Shown: positions 35,181 through 46,460 of the stretch, piece by piece
Numbering within the stretch: the first letter of the stretch is position 1
Layout of the letters: each line of letters opens with the position of its first letter
DNA from: Platerodrilus igneus
Lineage: Eukaryota; Arthropoda; Insecta; Coleoptera; Lycidae
Assembly: GCA_036346225.1 (NCBI GenBank)
Contig: JARFIW010000453.1
Coordinates: 3,596,001 to 3,660,000, forward strand
Length of the DNA: 64,000 nt
Direction: 5' to 3'
Translations under genes and position numbers: made by a program
The notes under the pieces: generated by a model
What the model was told of the DNA's origin: nothing
Databases searched by the model: none
Seen by the model: the letters and a program-made list of their open reading frames with translations, nothing else

Positions 35181-35470
35181 AATATATTGCTGTGATACCT
35201 TTAAAATCCGTGAACTACGCTTTTCGCCTCGGCTGCTCACCTAATGTTATAAACCTCCTCATTCATAAAAAAAAACAAACACATTCCTACCACAAACATC
35301 AACGTTAACTCTATTTACATCAATATTCAGAATACATTACATTTTCAAATTAAATTTCAGCATAACATTCAGTTTTAAAAAGAATTTCAAAATCAATTAT
35401 ATTATCACTTTAACGTGCATCCAGAATTAAAGTCCTTGTTGGATGCCTACTAATTAGTATAACAATATAA
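35181..35470 (-). mobile_element. LTR-element end, second copy of 25790-26070
   Basis: After ATATAT and TGCTGTGATACC, this region matches 25800-26070 closely. Shared blocks are GCCTCGGCTGCTC, ACATTCCTACCACAAACATC and AGTCCTTGTTGGATGCC. So segment C and its inverted neighbour repeat the same arrangement as A and its neighbour. Confidence 0.5.
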
Positions 35471-37247
35471 GCAGACCGGAGTCTGAGTATAAAGAGAGCA
35501 TCTACCACCCCTTTACGTTAATTAACCAGGTTCGTCTAATTGAGCTCAAAGACATACCCAAATTTTCATCATATTCCCGAACATCAAAACAAAATACCCC
35601 TTTTACTTAAACAAGCAAATTTCATCTTAAAATTAAACGTTTATGGTTAGAACAATTTCACTAATGTCCATTTAAAGTAAATCAATTATAAAGTCATTCA
35701 ATACACACAAAAATGTCAAACAAAATAGTATAATTTACCTGAAGGTTACTGTCCTCGTAGCTTCAAAGTATCGTTTCTTTAGTTAATCACACCATTCAAC
35801 AGGATTATATTTACGGCTTCTGATTCTCTACGCTTTTAAAATTTTCTCCATCACCATCCATTCAAAGTCGTTTCTGGGCCTTTCCGGAACTCCTCTGTGT
35901 TTATCTGACCCTTGTTTCATGGATCCAGACACGTATTTGAACCATTTAATTATTAACACCCTCGAAAAATAGCAAAGAAATTCATGCTTCTGTCACCACT
36001 ATACGCCAAAACTGCCTACTTTTGTGTATACCTTCGTCGTTGTAAATTTTGCTAATTGGTACAGTGAAACTAAGTTTTATTACCTTGTATCTAAGTGCAC
36101 TGAAGTACATTCATGTTAGCACGTAAATAATAAGCTATTTTGAATCACTAAAATATACTAGCAAACTTTAAATTATTTAATCAACTAAAATGCACGGTTT
36201 AACATCTTCAATCAAGTCGCGTATGTACGAGCTTTTAACGCATCGAATCGTCAAAAATCTAAGAGTCTAAGAGGCCGAAATTCATATTACCACCGGTATA
36301 TATAGCAAAAAGCCTGTCTGTCGGTCGAGTCTCTAAAACGGCCAGTTTCTAGAATTTCTCATGCTCTGTTCCCAGTCCGTCGCTCACGCGTCGATTTTAC
36401 GAATTTTCACTCGCCCCATTTAAATCTCAGAAAATTTCCACACGGCACGCAAGCATGTCCGAGAAAAACTAATTAATTTTGTACAGAAATCGTTGTTCTA
36501 CCTCTGATATTTGCATCCTATTTTTAACCAATTGTGACCCCGTGACGTTGCTTAAATCCCGCCTTTTACAATATGTGTCTTTGCTTGACGCATTTTCTTT
36601 CCTTCTCTACCGTGTTCTTATTGGTGCAACTTGATATTCTTTATTATCGATTATTTTAGTCCACATGGAGTGTGAAATACCCAGCTTTAGCAATTCTCGT
36701 AACTATTATGCGACGTTTTCCCAAGATTCTTTGAAACATTAATTATCTGCAAAATTTACGCCGAATGTGATATTTAAACTACGCAGGTGTTCAAAATAAT
36801 ATTAATTCTCAGAGCTTTATTCCGTGGTATTTTAATCTTGGGTTTTACAAGTTTCTATAGGTATTATATGTTATTAACGGTTTAATTAACTCCAATTAAA
36901 ATTGATTTCTATCCTTTTCATTTTAGGAATACAACTTAAATATTAATTATTATATGTACACTTTGTTTTACTACCGGTTACTTAAAATAGGGTTAATTAA
37001 TATAAACTTTGCACGTAATTTCTCTTTGTTTAGAATAATTACATTACACGCAGAGCTTTTCAATACTGCTTCTTTTGATATAAAGCGTCTTATAAATAAT
37101 TTAAATTTCTTATTTTTACTGAAACAACCGAGTTTATTTATGCTTCATGGTTTTAATAACGCGTATTATTTAATGAAATTCCTTATACACGGTGATTAAA
37201 ATTATTTGATGTGATTATTTAATTTTCTACCCTGGTCTAAATATGAG

Positions 37248-37252
<5 letters not shown>
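35471..37252. other. No gene seen; possible minus-strand LTR region
   Basis: No domain-bearing frame. A TATATATAG box at 36297 and an AATTTACCTG (minus-strand CAG|GTAA donor-like) at about 35742 suggest a minus-strand retroelement leader, but homology is not shown here. The rest is AT-rich. Confidence 0.3.

Positions 37253-37283
<31 letters not shown>
37253..37283. repeat. (TA)n microsatellite
   Basis: Short pure TA run. Confidence 0.9.
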
Positions 37284-37286
<3 letters not shown>

Positions 37287-37522
37287 GCAAAACTTTACTT
37301 GGAACTGGTCATTAGTAATTAATTTGAATGTTTTCTACAAACAAAAAAAAAACTCGTTTACCTTGCTTTTGTATTTCTATTATTCATATTACGCGTTTCA
37401 GTTAAACAACCATTTTCAAATATGAAACCTATAAAATATCTCTAATTAAATAATGATTTTTTTAAAATTAAATTGCATACATACCATTTAATGTAAAGTC
37501 AAACTATTAAAACTTACAAACT

Positions 37523-38590
37523 AAATGTATAAACGATAAACGATATACGACAAACGATAAACGATAAACGATAAACGATAAACGATAAACGATAAACGAT
37601 AAACGATAAACGATAAACGATAAACGATAAACGATAAACGATAAACGATAAACGATAAACGATAAACGATAAACGATAAACGATAAACGATAAACGATAA
37701 ACGATAAACGATAAACGATAAACGATAAACGATAAACGATAAACGATAAACGATAAACGATAAACGATAAACGATAAACGATAAACGATAAACGATAAAC
37801 GATAAACGATAAACGATAAACGATAAACGATAAACGATAAACGATAAACGATAAACGATAAACGATAAACGATAAACGATAAACGATAAACGATAAACGA
37901 TAAACGATAAACGAAAACGATAAACGATAAACGATAAACGAAAACGATAAACGATAAACGATAAACGAACGATAAACGATAAACGATAAACGATAAACGA
38001 TAAACGATAAACGATAAACGATAAACGATAAACGATAAGCGATAAACGATAAACGATAAACGATAAACGATAAACGATAAACGATAAACGATAAACGATA
38101 AACGATAAACGATAAACGATAAACGATAAACGATAAACGATAACCGATAAACGATAAACGATAAACGATAAACGATAAACGAAAAAAAAGTTAAACGATA
38201 GACGCAAACGGTAAACGATAAACGATAAACGATGAACGTTAAACGATAAACGATAAACGATAAACGATAAACGGTAAACGATAAACGATAAACGATGAAC
38301 GATAAACTATAAACGATGAACGATAAACGATGACCGATAAACGATGAACGATAAACGATGAACGATAAACGATTAACGATAAGCAATAAACAATAATCGT
38401 TAAACGATAAATGATAAACGATACACGATAAACGATAAACGATAATACATAAACGATAAGCGATAAACGATAAACGATAAACGATATACGTTGTACGGTA
38501 AACGATAAACTATAAACGATAAATCATAAACGATAAACGATAAACAATAAACGACAAAAAATAAACGATGAACGATAAACGATGAACGTT
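37523..38590. repeat. Heptamer array, TAAACGA family
   Basis: About 1 kb of tandem TAAACGA, nearly perfect up to about 38150. It then gains single-base variants (TGAACGA, TAAACGG, TAACCGA) and a few 5- to 6-bp slips (AACGAAAACG, AACGAACG). Because 7 is not a multiple of 3 and the motif has no stop on the minus strand, all minus frames read the same SFIVYRL repeat. Those open frames are therefore not evidence of a gene. Confidence 0.98.
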
Positions 38591-40195
38591 AACCGATAAT
38601 CAATAAACAATGAAGAATAGACATTAAACAATAAACAATAAACAAACAATAAGCAATAAACAATAAACAATAAACTATAAACAATAAACAATAAACAATG
38701 AACAATGAACAATGAACAATAAACACTAAACAATGAACAATGAACAATGAACCATGAACCATGAACAATGAACAATGAACAATGAACAATGAACAATGAA
38801 CAATGAACAATGAACAATGAACAATGAGCAATGAACAACGAACAATCAACAATGAACAATGAACAATGAACAATGAACAATGAACAATGAACAATGAACA
38901 ATGAACAATGAACAGTAAACAATAAACAATAAACAATGAACAATGAATAATGAACAATGAACAATGAACAATGAACAATGAACAATGAACAATGAACAAT
39001 GAACAATGAACAATGAACAATGAACAATGAACAATGAACAATGAACAATGAACAATGAACAATGAACAATGAACAATGAATAACAATGAACAATGAACAA
39101 TGAACAATGAACAATGAACAATGAACAATAACAATGAACAATGAACAATGAACAATAACAATAAACAATAAACAATAAACAATGAACAATAAACAATGAA
39201 CAATAAAATACAATGAACAATAACAATGAACAATGAACAATAACAATGAAACAATAAACAATAAACAATAACATAATAAACAATAAACAATAAACAATAA
39301 ACAATAAACAATAAACAATAAACAATAAATAACAATAAACAATAAACAATAAACAATAAACAATAAACAATAACAATAACAATAAACAATAAACAATAAA
39401 CAATAAACAATAAACAATAAACAATAAACAATAAACAATAAACAATAATAACAATAAACAATAAACAATAAACAATAAACAATAAACAATAAACAATAAA
39501 CAATAAATAAAATAAACAATAAACAATAAACAATAAACAATAAACAATAAACAATAAACAATAAACAATAAACAATAAACAATAAACAATAAACAATACA
39601 ATAAACAATAAACAATAAACAATAAACAATAAACAATAAACAATAAACAATAAACAATAAACAATAAACAATAAACAATAAACAATAAACAATAAACAAT
39701 AAAAATAAACAATAAACAATAAACAATAAACAATAAACAATAAACAATAAACAATAAACAATAAACAATAAACAATAAACAATAAAAATAAACAATAAAC
39801 AATAAACAATAAACAATAAACAATAAACAATAAACAATAAACTAATAAACAATAAACAATAAACAATAAACTAATAAACAATAAACAATAAACAATAAAC
39901 AATAAACAATAAACAATAAACAATAAACAATAAACAATAAACAATAAACAATAAACAAGGAATAAACAATCAATAAATAAACAATAAACAAACAATAAAC
40001 AAACAATAAACAATAAACAATAAACAATAAACAATAAACAATAAACAATAAACAATAAACAATAAACAATAAACAATAAACAATAAACAATAAACAATAA
40101 ACAATAAACAATAAACAATAAACAATAAACAATAAACAATAAACAATAAACAATAAACAATAAACAATAAACAATAAACAATAAACAATAATACA
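38591..40195. repeat. Heptamer array, TAAACAA and TGAACAA families
   Basis: About 1.6 kb. A TGAACAA-dominated block (about 38700-39245) is followed by a TAAACAA-dominated block (39245-40190), with occasional 1- to 3-bp slips (AATAACAAT, AAACTAAT). The first is one base from TAAACAA, which is one base from TAAACGA of the preceding array. The minus strand is open in all frames for up to 567 codons, purely from the repeat. Confidence 0.98.
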
Positions 40196-40480
40196 TAGAC
40201 ATTGAAAAGTGACAATGGGCAATGGGCAATGGACAATGGACAATGGACATCTGACAACGGACATCTGACAACGTAGGATGTACAATGTGCAACGAAGGAT
40301 TAAAAACGGTTAATGTTCAACGGACAACGATTGACGGACAACGGACAACGGACAACGGGCAGGGGACAGCGGACAGCGAACAGCGGACAGCGGACAGCGG
40401 AAAACGGACAACGGACCACGGACAACAGACAACGGACATCCGACAATGGACAATGGACAATGGATAATAGATAATAGAAT
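40196..40480. repeat. Heptamer array, TGGACAA and CGGACAA families
   Basis: Degenerate continuation with units TGGACAA, CGGACAA and CGGACAG, more GC-rich than before. It ends in TGGATAATAGATAATAG. The TGGACAA unit reappears in inverted orientation after 41376. Confidence 0.9.
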
Positions 40481-40759
40481 AATAGTATTTTATTGAATTG
40501 AATTAAACATGTGAGACGTTAAGCGTCCTAATGGTAATTATTGTCAATAAATGAATAAAAAATATAGTTTATTAGATCTAACAAGCTCGGATCAACAGTC
40601 TGATGGCGATCTAAATAAAATAGGAAGCACCACGTTTGAAGACTCTGCCACATACACATGGCGAGCCTGTCATACATTACAATCGGTATTGAAAAACAGA
40701 CTCAAATTATAGCGTTACACAGACTGTGAGCAGGAAATAATTGAATGGTTATAGAGTTT

Positions 40760-41035
40760 GGATCAAAGTATAAACTAATAATCCACAAATTATAATAGAA
40801 GATTGTACACATGGAAAAAATCGGGACAAGTAGATGGAAGTCAATTTGACAGTATTATAATGAAAAGAGGTTTGGAAATGAAACAAATATAAATAGTGAT
40901 CACAATACGGTTATTTTTGAAAATTTGACAAAAATATTTGGATCACAGAAATGGAACTTAGAGAAATTACAAAAAGCACAAATAAGGACAAATCTTCATA
41001 AACATATTGAAAACAGACTTAACTGCTTAACTCCT
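40760..41035 (+). pseudogene. LINE endonuclease relic between heptamer arrays
   Basis: In changing frames: EFGSKYKLIIHKL, RRLYTWKKSGQ, FDSIIM, then SDHNTVIFENL and KWNLEKLQKAQIRTNLHKHIENRL. RR-x-YTW followed by SDHN is the end of an APE-type LINE endonuclease, continuing into the linker before RT. Same family as 6650 and 9395. Confidence 0.65.
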
Positions 41036-41082
41036 AGTCTACATACATTGCACATTGTACATTCTACATAATCAGCTGTCCG

Positions 41083-41216
41083 TTGTCAGTTGTCCATTGT
41101 CCATTGTCATTTTCATTTTCATTTTCATTTTCATTTTCATTTTCATTTTCATTTTCATTTTCATTTTCATTTTCATTTTCATTTTCATTTTCATTTTCAT
41201 TTTCATTTTCATTTTT
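41083..41216. repeat. (TTTTCA)n hexamer array
   Basis: About 20 perfect copies of a 6-bp unit. It is the only block in this series whose period is not seven. Confidence 0.97.
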
Positions 41217-41272
41217 CATTTTTCATTTTTCATTTTTCATTTTTCATTTTTCATTTTTCATTTTTCATTTTT

Positions 41273-41356
<84 letters not shown>

Positions 41357-41375
41357 TATTTTCCATTTTCCATTT
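41217..41375. repeat. Heptamer arrays TTTTTCA then TTTTCCA
   Basis: Eight to nine copies of TTTTTCA followed by about 14 copies of TTTTCCA, each one base or one indel from its neighbour family. Confidence 0.97.
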
Positions 41376-41830
41376 TGCATTGTCGATTGTCCATTGTCGA
41401 TTGTCCATTGTTCCTTGTCACTTGTCCATGGTAATTGTCTATTGCTTATTATTCAATGTCCATTGTCAATTGCCCATTGTCCACTGTCCATTGTCTATGA
41501 TTTATTATTTAATGTCTATTGTCCATTGTCAATTGTCAATTTCCATTATCCATCGTCCATTGTTTATTGTCCCGTGTCCTTTACCTATTTTCATTGTCCA
41601 TTGTTTATTGCCCATTGTCCATTGCTAATTGTCAATTTTCCATGTCCTTTGTCCATTGTTCACTTTCCATTGGCCATTGTTTATTGTCCATTGTCCATTG
41701 TACATTGTTAGTTGTCCGTTGTCAGTCGTCAGTTGTCCTTCGTCCACTGTCCATTCTTCATTGTCAATTGTGTATTGTCCATTGCCTATTGTTCATTTCC
41801 ATTGTCTATCGTCCGTGGTAAATCGAAATT
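41376..41830. repeat. Degenerate heptamer array, TTGTCCA family (inverted TGGACAA)
   Basis: About 450 bp of diverged TTGTCCA units (variants TTGTCAA, TTGCCCA, TTGTTTA, TCGTCCA). TTGTCCA is the exact reverse complement of TGGACAA found at 40196-40480, so the two outer flanks of the 600-bp spacer are inverted relatives. Confidence 0.95.
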
Positions 41831-41882
41831 TGTAGTGTAACGTCACTTTTACTTTTAACAACCCTACTCCCACACTATCTGT

Positions 41883-42103
41883 CTATAGCCAACTTATTTC
41901 TCGTTTTAAATCTTCTGGTCTGCCAACTTTATTTAAATTTCTAATATTTCTCACTTCAATTCGAGTGTTTGCCCTTCCTAATGACGTCCTCTCAAGTAAT
42001 TCTTTGTAATACTTACCCAGATATTTTAATGGAGGTGTGTACCTTAAAAGTGCATCATATATTTTACTAAAGGGACTCTCAGAAAATTTTGTATTTGTTT
42101 AAA
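41883..42103 (-). CDS. Uncharacterised frame at the edge of the 410-bp satellite
   Basis: About 70 codons are open from 42103 to the TAG at 41883, including YTPPLKYLGKYYKELLERTS and a basic C-terminal stretch rich in R and N. The first part lies in the satellite unit (other units decode to a related YLGKYY-like end). The C-terminal 45 codons are unique flank. A perfect donor-like GTAAGT lies inside LGKY. It looks like the terminal exon of a gene whose upstream exon was amplified, but I recognise no family. Confidence 0.3.
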
Positions 42104-44412
42104 TATCAGTATATTCAATACAGTTGTTTCCCATTTCCTGTTGCAGCCTGCTGCCGTTGACCAAACTAGTGGTGTATCCACCATCAAACAGAGATTTCTT
42201 TTCTGTAACAAGATAATGCCCAAATCTTCTATCAGCTCCTCCATTCTGGTGATGAAGGTTGATAACCCATGATATTTGGGCTGACTGATTGCAATGTAAT
42301 AACATTGGGCGATGGTATCGCCAAGCTCCTGGGCATTATTTGGGTCGTTTACCCCATTTAAATGCTTCAACATTCAATGTTATATTTGTGGTGTATTACT
42401 CTATTAGTAGTACTTACCCAAAGATTAGAATGGGGTTGAGGTTACCTTAACACTATTTTAAATATTTCATTACAAAGACGTAAGAAAATTTTTCAAGTTT
42501 GTATTTGTTTATATGTCCGGATTTTTAATACAATTGTTTCCCATTTCCTGTTGCAGCATCTGCCTTTAACCAAACTAATGGTGCATCCATTATCAAAAAG
42601 AGGTATTTTCCCTACGACAAGAAAATGCCCAGATTCTTTATCAACTCTACCGCTTTTGTGATGAAGGTTGTTGACCCAGGATATTTGGGCTGACTGACTG
42701 CAATGTAATATTATTGGGCGATGGTATCGCCAAACTCCAGGGCACCCATTTAAATGCTTCAAAATTCAATGTTTTATTTGTGGTGTATTACTTGATTAGT
42801 AGTACTTACTTGGAGATTTGAATGGGGTTGAGGTTACCTTAACAATATTTTAAATATTTCATTAAGAAGACTGTAAAAAAATTTTCCAGTTTGTATTTGT
42901 TTATATATCCGGAACTTTAATACAATTGTTTCCCATTTCCTGTTGCAGCATCTGCCTTTAACCAAACTAATGGTGCATCCGCTATCAAAAAGAGATCTTT
43001 TCCCTACGACAAGAAAATGCTCAAATTCTTTATCAACTCTTCCGTTCTTGTGATGAAGGTTGTTAACCCATGATATCTTGGTTGACTGACTGCAATGTAA
43101 TAATATTAGGCGATGGTATCGCCAAACTCCTGAGCATTATTTGGGTCATTTACCCCATTTAAATGCTACAAAATTCAGTGATATATTTGTGGGGTATTGC
43201 TATATTAGTAGTACTTACCCAGAGCTTTGAATGGGGTTGAGATTACCTTAACAATATTTTAAATATATCATTAAAAAGACATAAGAAAATTGTTCAAGTT
43301 TGTATTTGTTTATATATCCGGATTTTTAATACAATTGTTTCCCATTTTCTGTTGCAGCATGTGCCTTTAACCAAACTATTGGTGCGTCCACTATCAAAAA
43401 GAGATCTTTTCCCTACGACAAGAGATGCCCAAATTCTTTATCAACTCTTCGCTCTTGTGATGAAGGTTGTTAACCCAGGATATTTTGGCTGACTGACTGC
43501 AATGTAATAATACTGGGCGATGGTATCGCCAAGCTACTGGGCATTATTTGGGTCATTTACCCGATTTAAATGCTACAAAATTCAATATTATATTTCTGGT
43601 GTATTACTCTATTAGTTGTATTTACCCAGAGATTTGAATGAGGTTAAGGTTACCTTAACAATATTTTAAATATTTCATTAAAGAGATTGTAAGAAAACTT
43701 TTCAAGTTTGTATTTGTTTATATATTCGGATTTTTAATACAATTCCATTTCTTTTTGCAGCATCTGCCTTTAACCAAACTAATGGTGCTTCCACTATCAA
43801 AAAGAGAACTTTTCCCTACGACAAGAAAATGCCCAAATTCTTTATCAACTCTTCCGCTTTTGTAATGAAGGTTGTTAACCCAGGATATTTTGGCTGACTG
43901 ACTGCAATGTAATAATATTGGGCGATGATATCGCCAAGCTCCTGGGCATTATTTCGATCGTTTACCCTATTTAAATGCTTCAACATTAAATGTTATATTT
44001 GTGGTATATTACTTTATTAGTAGTACTTACCCAGAGATTTGAATGGGGTTGAGGTTACCTTAACAATATTTTTAATATCTCATTAAAAAGACCGTAAGAA
44101 AATTTTTCAAGTTTGTATTTGTTCATATATCCGGATTTTTAATACAATTGTTTCCCATTTCCTGTTGCAGCATCTGCCTTTAACCAAACTAATGGTGCAT
44201 CCACTATCAAAAAGAGAGCTTTTTCTACGACAAGAGAATGCCCAAATTCTTTATCAACTCTTCCGCTCTTGTGATGTAGGTTGTTAACCCAGGATATATT
44301 GGCTGACTGCAATATAAATTGGGCGATGGGATCGCCATGCTCCTGGGCATTATTTAGGTCATTTACCCCATTTAAATGCTACAAATTCAATGTTATATTT
44401 GTGGTTTATTAC
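42007..44412 (-). repeat. Satellite of approximately 410 bp, six units
   Basis: The TTGCAG mark recurs at 42141, 42551, 42942, 43352, 43755 and 44165, giving periods of 410, 391, 410, 403 and 410 bp. Each unit contains, on the minus strand, an acceptor-like TTTTGTAG (in some units), a protein-like frame HLNGVNDPNNAQELGDTIA, YYIA-SQPKY and TFIT-EEL, and a donor-like CTGG|GTAAGT. On the plus strand each has a strong acceptor-like TTTCCTGTTGCAG. Units 1 and 2 have 109 and 89 open codons; others carry stops (for example in unit 3 just before YYYIA). Confidence 0.9.
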
Positions 44413-44419
44413 TTTATTA

Positions 44420-44820
44420 GTTAATCCTTGAAAAATTAACCTTGATATCCACTCCAAAACATAAAATTAGCTGTGCTAAATGTAGAAAATTCAACTTCAT
44501 CTGGCAATTGGCGCCGCTAATCCAGCTATTAAGATTTAACCGGAAAAACTTATCATTCAGTAAATACTTCTGTTTTATTTTAATACCGAGTATAAATAAT
44601 TCTACCAATAGAACCACCAGACATTTTCTTTATTTCGTTTTTCTGACGCATGTTCGATTGTAAAGTAGTCACGCTTATTTATTATTTACAAGATATTTTG
44701 TTATGTCCTGTCAATAAAAAATGAAGTATTGAAACTCTAAAAAAAAGTGTAAAATACCAGCAGTGTAATAATAGAAGGATGAGCAGTGGAATCCCAATTC
44801 AACGAGATTATAATGGAATG
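44420..44820. other. Upstream flank of the host gene; no gene seen
   Basis: Non-coding; possible distal promoter of the gene at 44954. A TCTTTATTTCG-rich and AT-rich stretch without recognisable repeats. Confidence 0.4.
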
Positions 44821-44827
44821 CGGATCG

Positions 44828-44852
44828 TGACGTCAGTTAATCAACTATAAAA
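44828..44852 (+). promoter_or_regulatory. Core promoter: CRE palindrome plus TATA box
   Basis: A perfect CRE palindrome TGACGTCA (44828-44835) lies 11 bp before TATAAAA (44846-44852). An initiator-like CCATTAG places a likely start near 44879, about 33 bp downstream of the first T of the TATA box. This would give a 75-nt leader before the ATG. CREs are bound by CREB/ATF-type bZIP factors. Confidence 0.6.
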
Positions 44853-44953
44853 CTAATGAAAGCAGAGTCCGGCTAACCATTAGATCCGACTCGCTTGTGC
44901 AATTAACATAGCATCTTTCACGTGGAAGTGGTTTAAGTGTTAAACAATCAAAA

Positions 44954-45985
44954 ATGTTAACATCATTTCCTATGATTTTGTGTATTTTTACGCTATACGG
45001 TGAAATTACGCCTTCCGCTATTCCGGTATGGGAACTACTTAGCAAAGATGAGAAAGTAAGTGAATTTATTTTTGTGAAAGTGGGCGTCGTCGATTTTCAC
45101 GAAGAGTACGCTTGCATTAACAACAGTTAACTAATTTGTTTATTGTTACAGATGTCTTATTTATACTCCATGTTTGCGAATCAAGTCGAAAATTACTGTG
45201 TATCTGTTGAGAATAAATTCTGCAATCAAGAACTCCTTAAGTATGGCCTAAGAAGTCTTAAGTCAATGTCAGAGGATGCTTTGGATACCATGGATCCCTA
45301 CCAAAGAGGCGCCAATAATATCAGTAAGTAATTTCACCTTCGATCGCACATAATTCAGGTCATTATTTCATCGCATGTTGAAGTTGAAAACCTTCACTTT
45401 TCAATAATACTTCATCCTTAAACTTTTGGTTTTATGATCATTAATAAACTATTGTCATCCGAATGGGTCACGGTTGGCGTGTTAAACTAACACAGTGTTT
45501 TAATTGCAGTTTGGACGCGTTTACTTGAAGGTCACTCGTTAAAAAACGTTATTCCTAAACAACAGACAACAACAACATCCAAACCAAACTCGTACGATGG
45601 TGATCTTTCATTTGGTGTCGACGAATATGGAGGAGAAAGTGCAGAAACCAGTAAAATTGACAATGTCTTTCGCGTTCCTCCGCCAAAAGGTTTTGTTTAC
45701 GTAGCGCCTTCTCCGACGTATACTATTAACAGTGACATTCCTGAATATATAACACCGCGTCAGTCTGGTAATCAAAATGAGCTCCTGTTTGAAGATATCT
45801 TAAAAAAGCCAACGCCAAAACCTAATGTCTACAATAAATACCATCGCGAAGCTCCTCTAACTGGTCCTATGGAGGTTAGAGTTTATCCTGACGGAACCCC
45901 AGTTCAAGAAGGACCCAGGAATATACCTCAAGATGAAGACTTGCAACAGTATAGACTGTCTCAAATTAGATTACCTAATGTTTAG
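44954..45985 (+). CDS. Secreted protein, rhythmically-expressed-gene-5-like, three exons
   Basis: Three exons join in frame: 44954-45055, 45152-45323 and 45510-45985 (750 nt, 249 residues). Introns of 96 and 186 bp have GTAAGT donors and TTACAG/TTGCAG acceptors, in phases 0 and 1. Residues 1-22 form a signal peptide with hydrophobic core FPMILCIFTLY. The mature start IPVWELLSKDEKMSYLYSMF and the DPYQRGANNIIW block recall, from memory, the insect rhythmically expressed gene 5 family of secreted proteins of unknown biochemical role. Only two cysteines (50 and 58) remain in the mature chain, so one disulfide is possible. The last exon is polar and proline-rich (RVPPPKGFVYVAPSP, RVYPDGTPVQ), ending RLPNV. 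A CRE and TATA box precede it. This is the only intact host gene seen in the window; the family name is moderately sure, the gene structure very sure. Confidence 0.85.
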
Positions 45986-46181
45986 TCATATTTGTTAATC
46001 AGTTTGTGTGCCATTTAGTGTGTGTGTTTGTGCGTTTTAGCATAAAAAACTTTGTGATATATTGTTTACAAATATTTATTGCGGTATGAATGTTATTTAA
46101 GTGTGATAGTATTTATTTATTTTTAATTATTTAAAACTTAAGTTTTTAAAATTATTTTAAATGGAAGATTTGCTGCTGTTT

Positions 46182-46187
46182 AATAAA
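46182..46187 (+). terminator. Poly(A) signal of the secreted-protein gene
   Basis: AATAAA 197 nt after the stop codon, followed within 25 nt by a TTTTTGTTTCC T/G-rich stretch, as expected for cleavage and polyadenylation. Confidence 0.65.
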
Positions 46188-46460
46188 TCCAAATGATTTT
46201 TGTTTCCTCCTTTGTATGACCATAACTAGAAGAAAAGGCTAAATGGCGTTCATGCGATTGCCTTGTAACTATTTAATTTGGATGTTTTTTGGAAAGCATT
46301 GTCCTTGATTAGATAATCAAGAATATGTTCTCAACTAATCACTTGCATAAAATATGCTAGAAAAAAACAACAAGAATGTAAATTCATTTAAATGGTCAAA
46401 AAAAAATTAGCATACAACAAATTACTAAATATACATCCGCATTCTCAGTTAGCAGCTAGT

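Noticed and set aside
37523..40195. CRISPR-like regular repeat
   Set aside because: Contiguous 7-bp units without spacers, in a eukaryotic genome.
37514..40292. Very long minus-strand open frames (up to 567 codons) of SFIVYRL- and CLLFIVY-type repeats
   Set aside because: They follow automatically from heptamers with no stop codon on that strand in any frame; all three frames are open at once and variants are not codon-biased.
37523..41830. Telomeric repeat
   Set aside because: Units are not TTAGG- or TTAGGG-like and unique sequence lies on both sides.
41055..41835. Plus-strand open frames of FIFIFIF, SFSFSF and HFHFHF repeats
   Set aside because: Direct translations of the hexamer and heptamer arrays, open in all three frames.
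44417..44663. Overlapping open frames on both strands upstream of the secreted-protein gene
   Set aside because: They are mutually antisense, short, and lack recognisable features.
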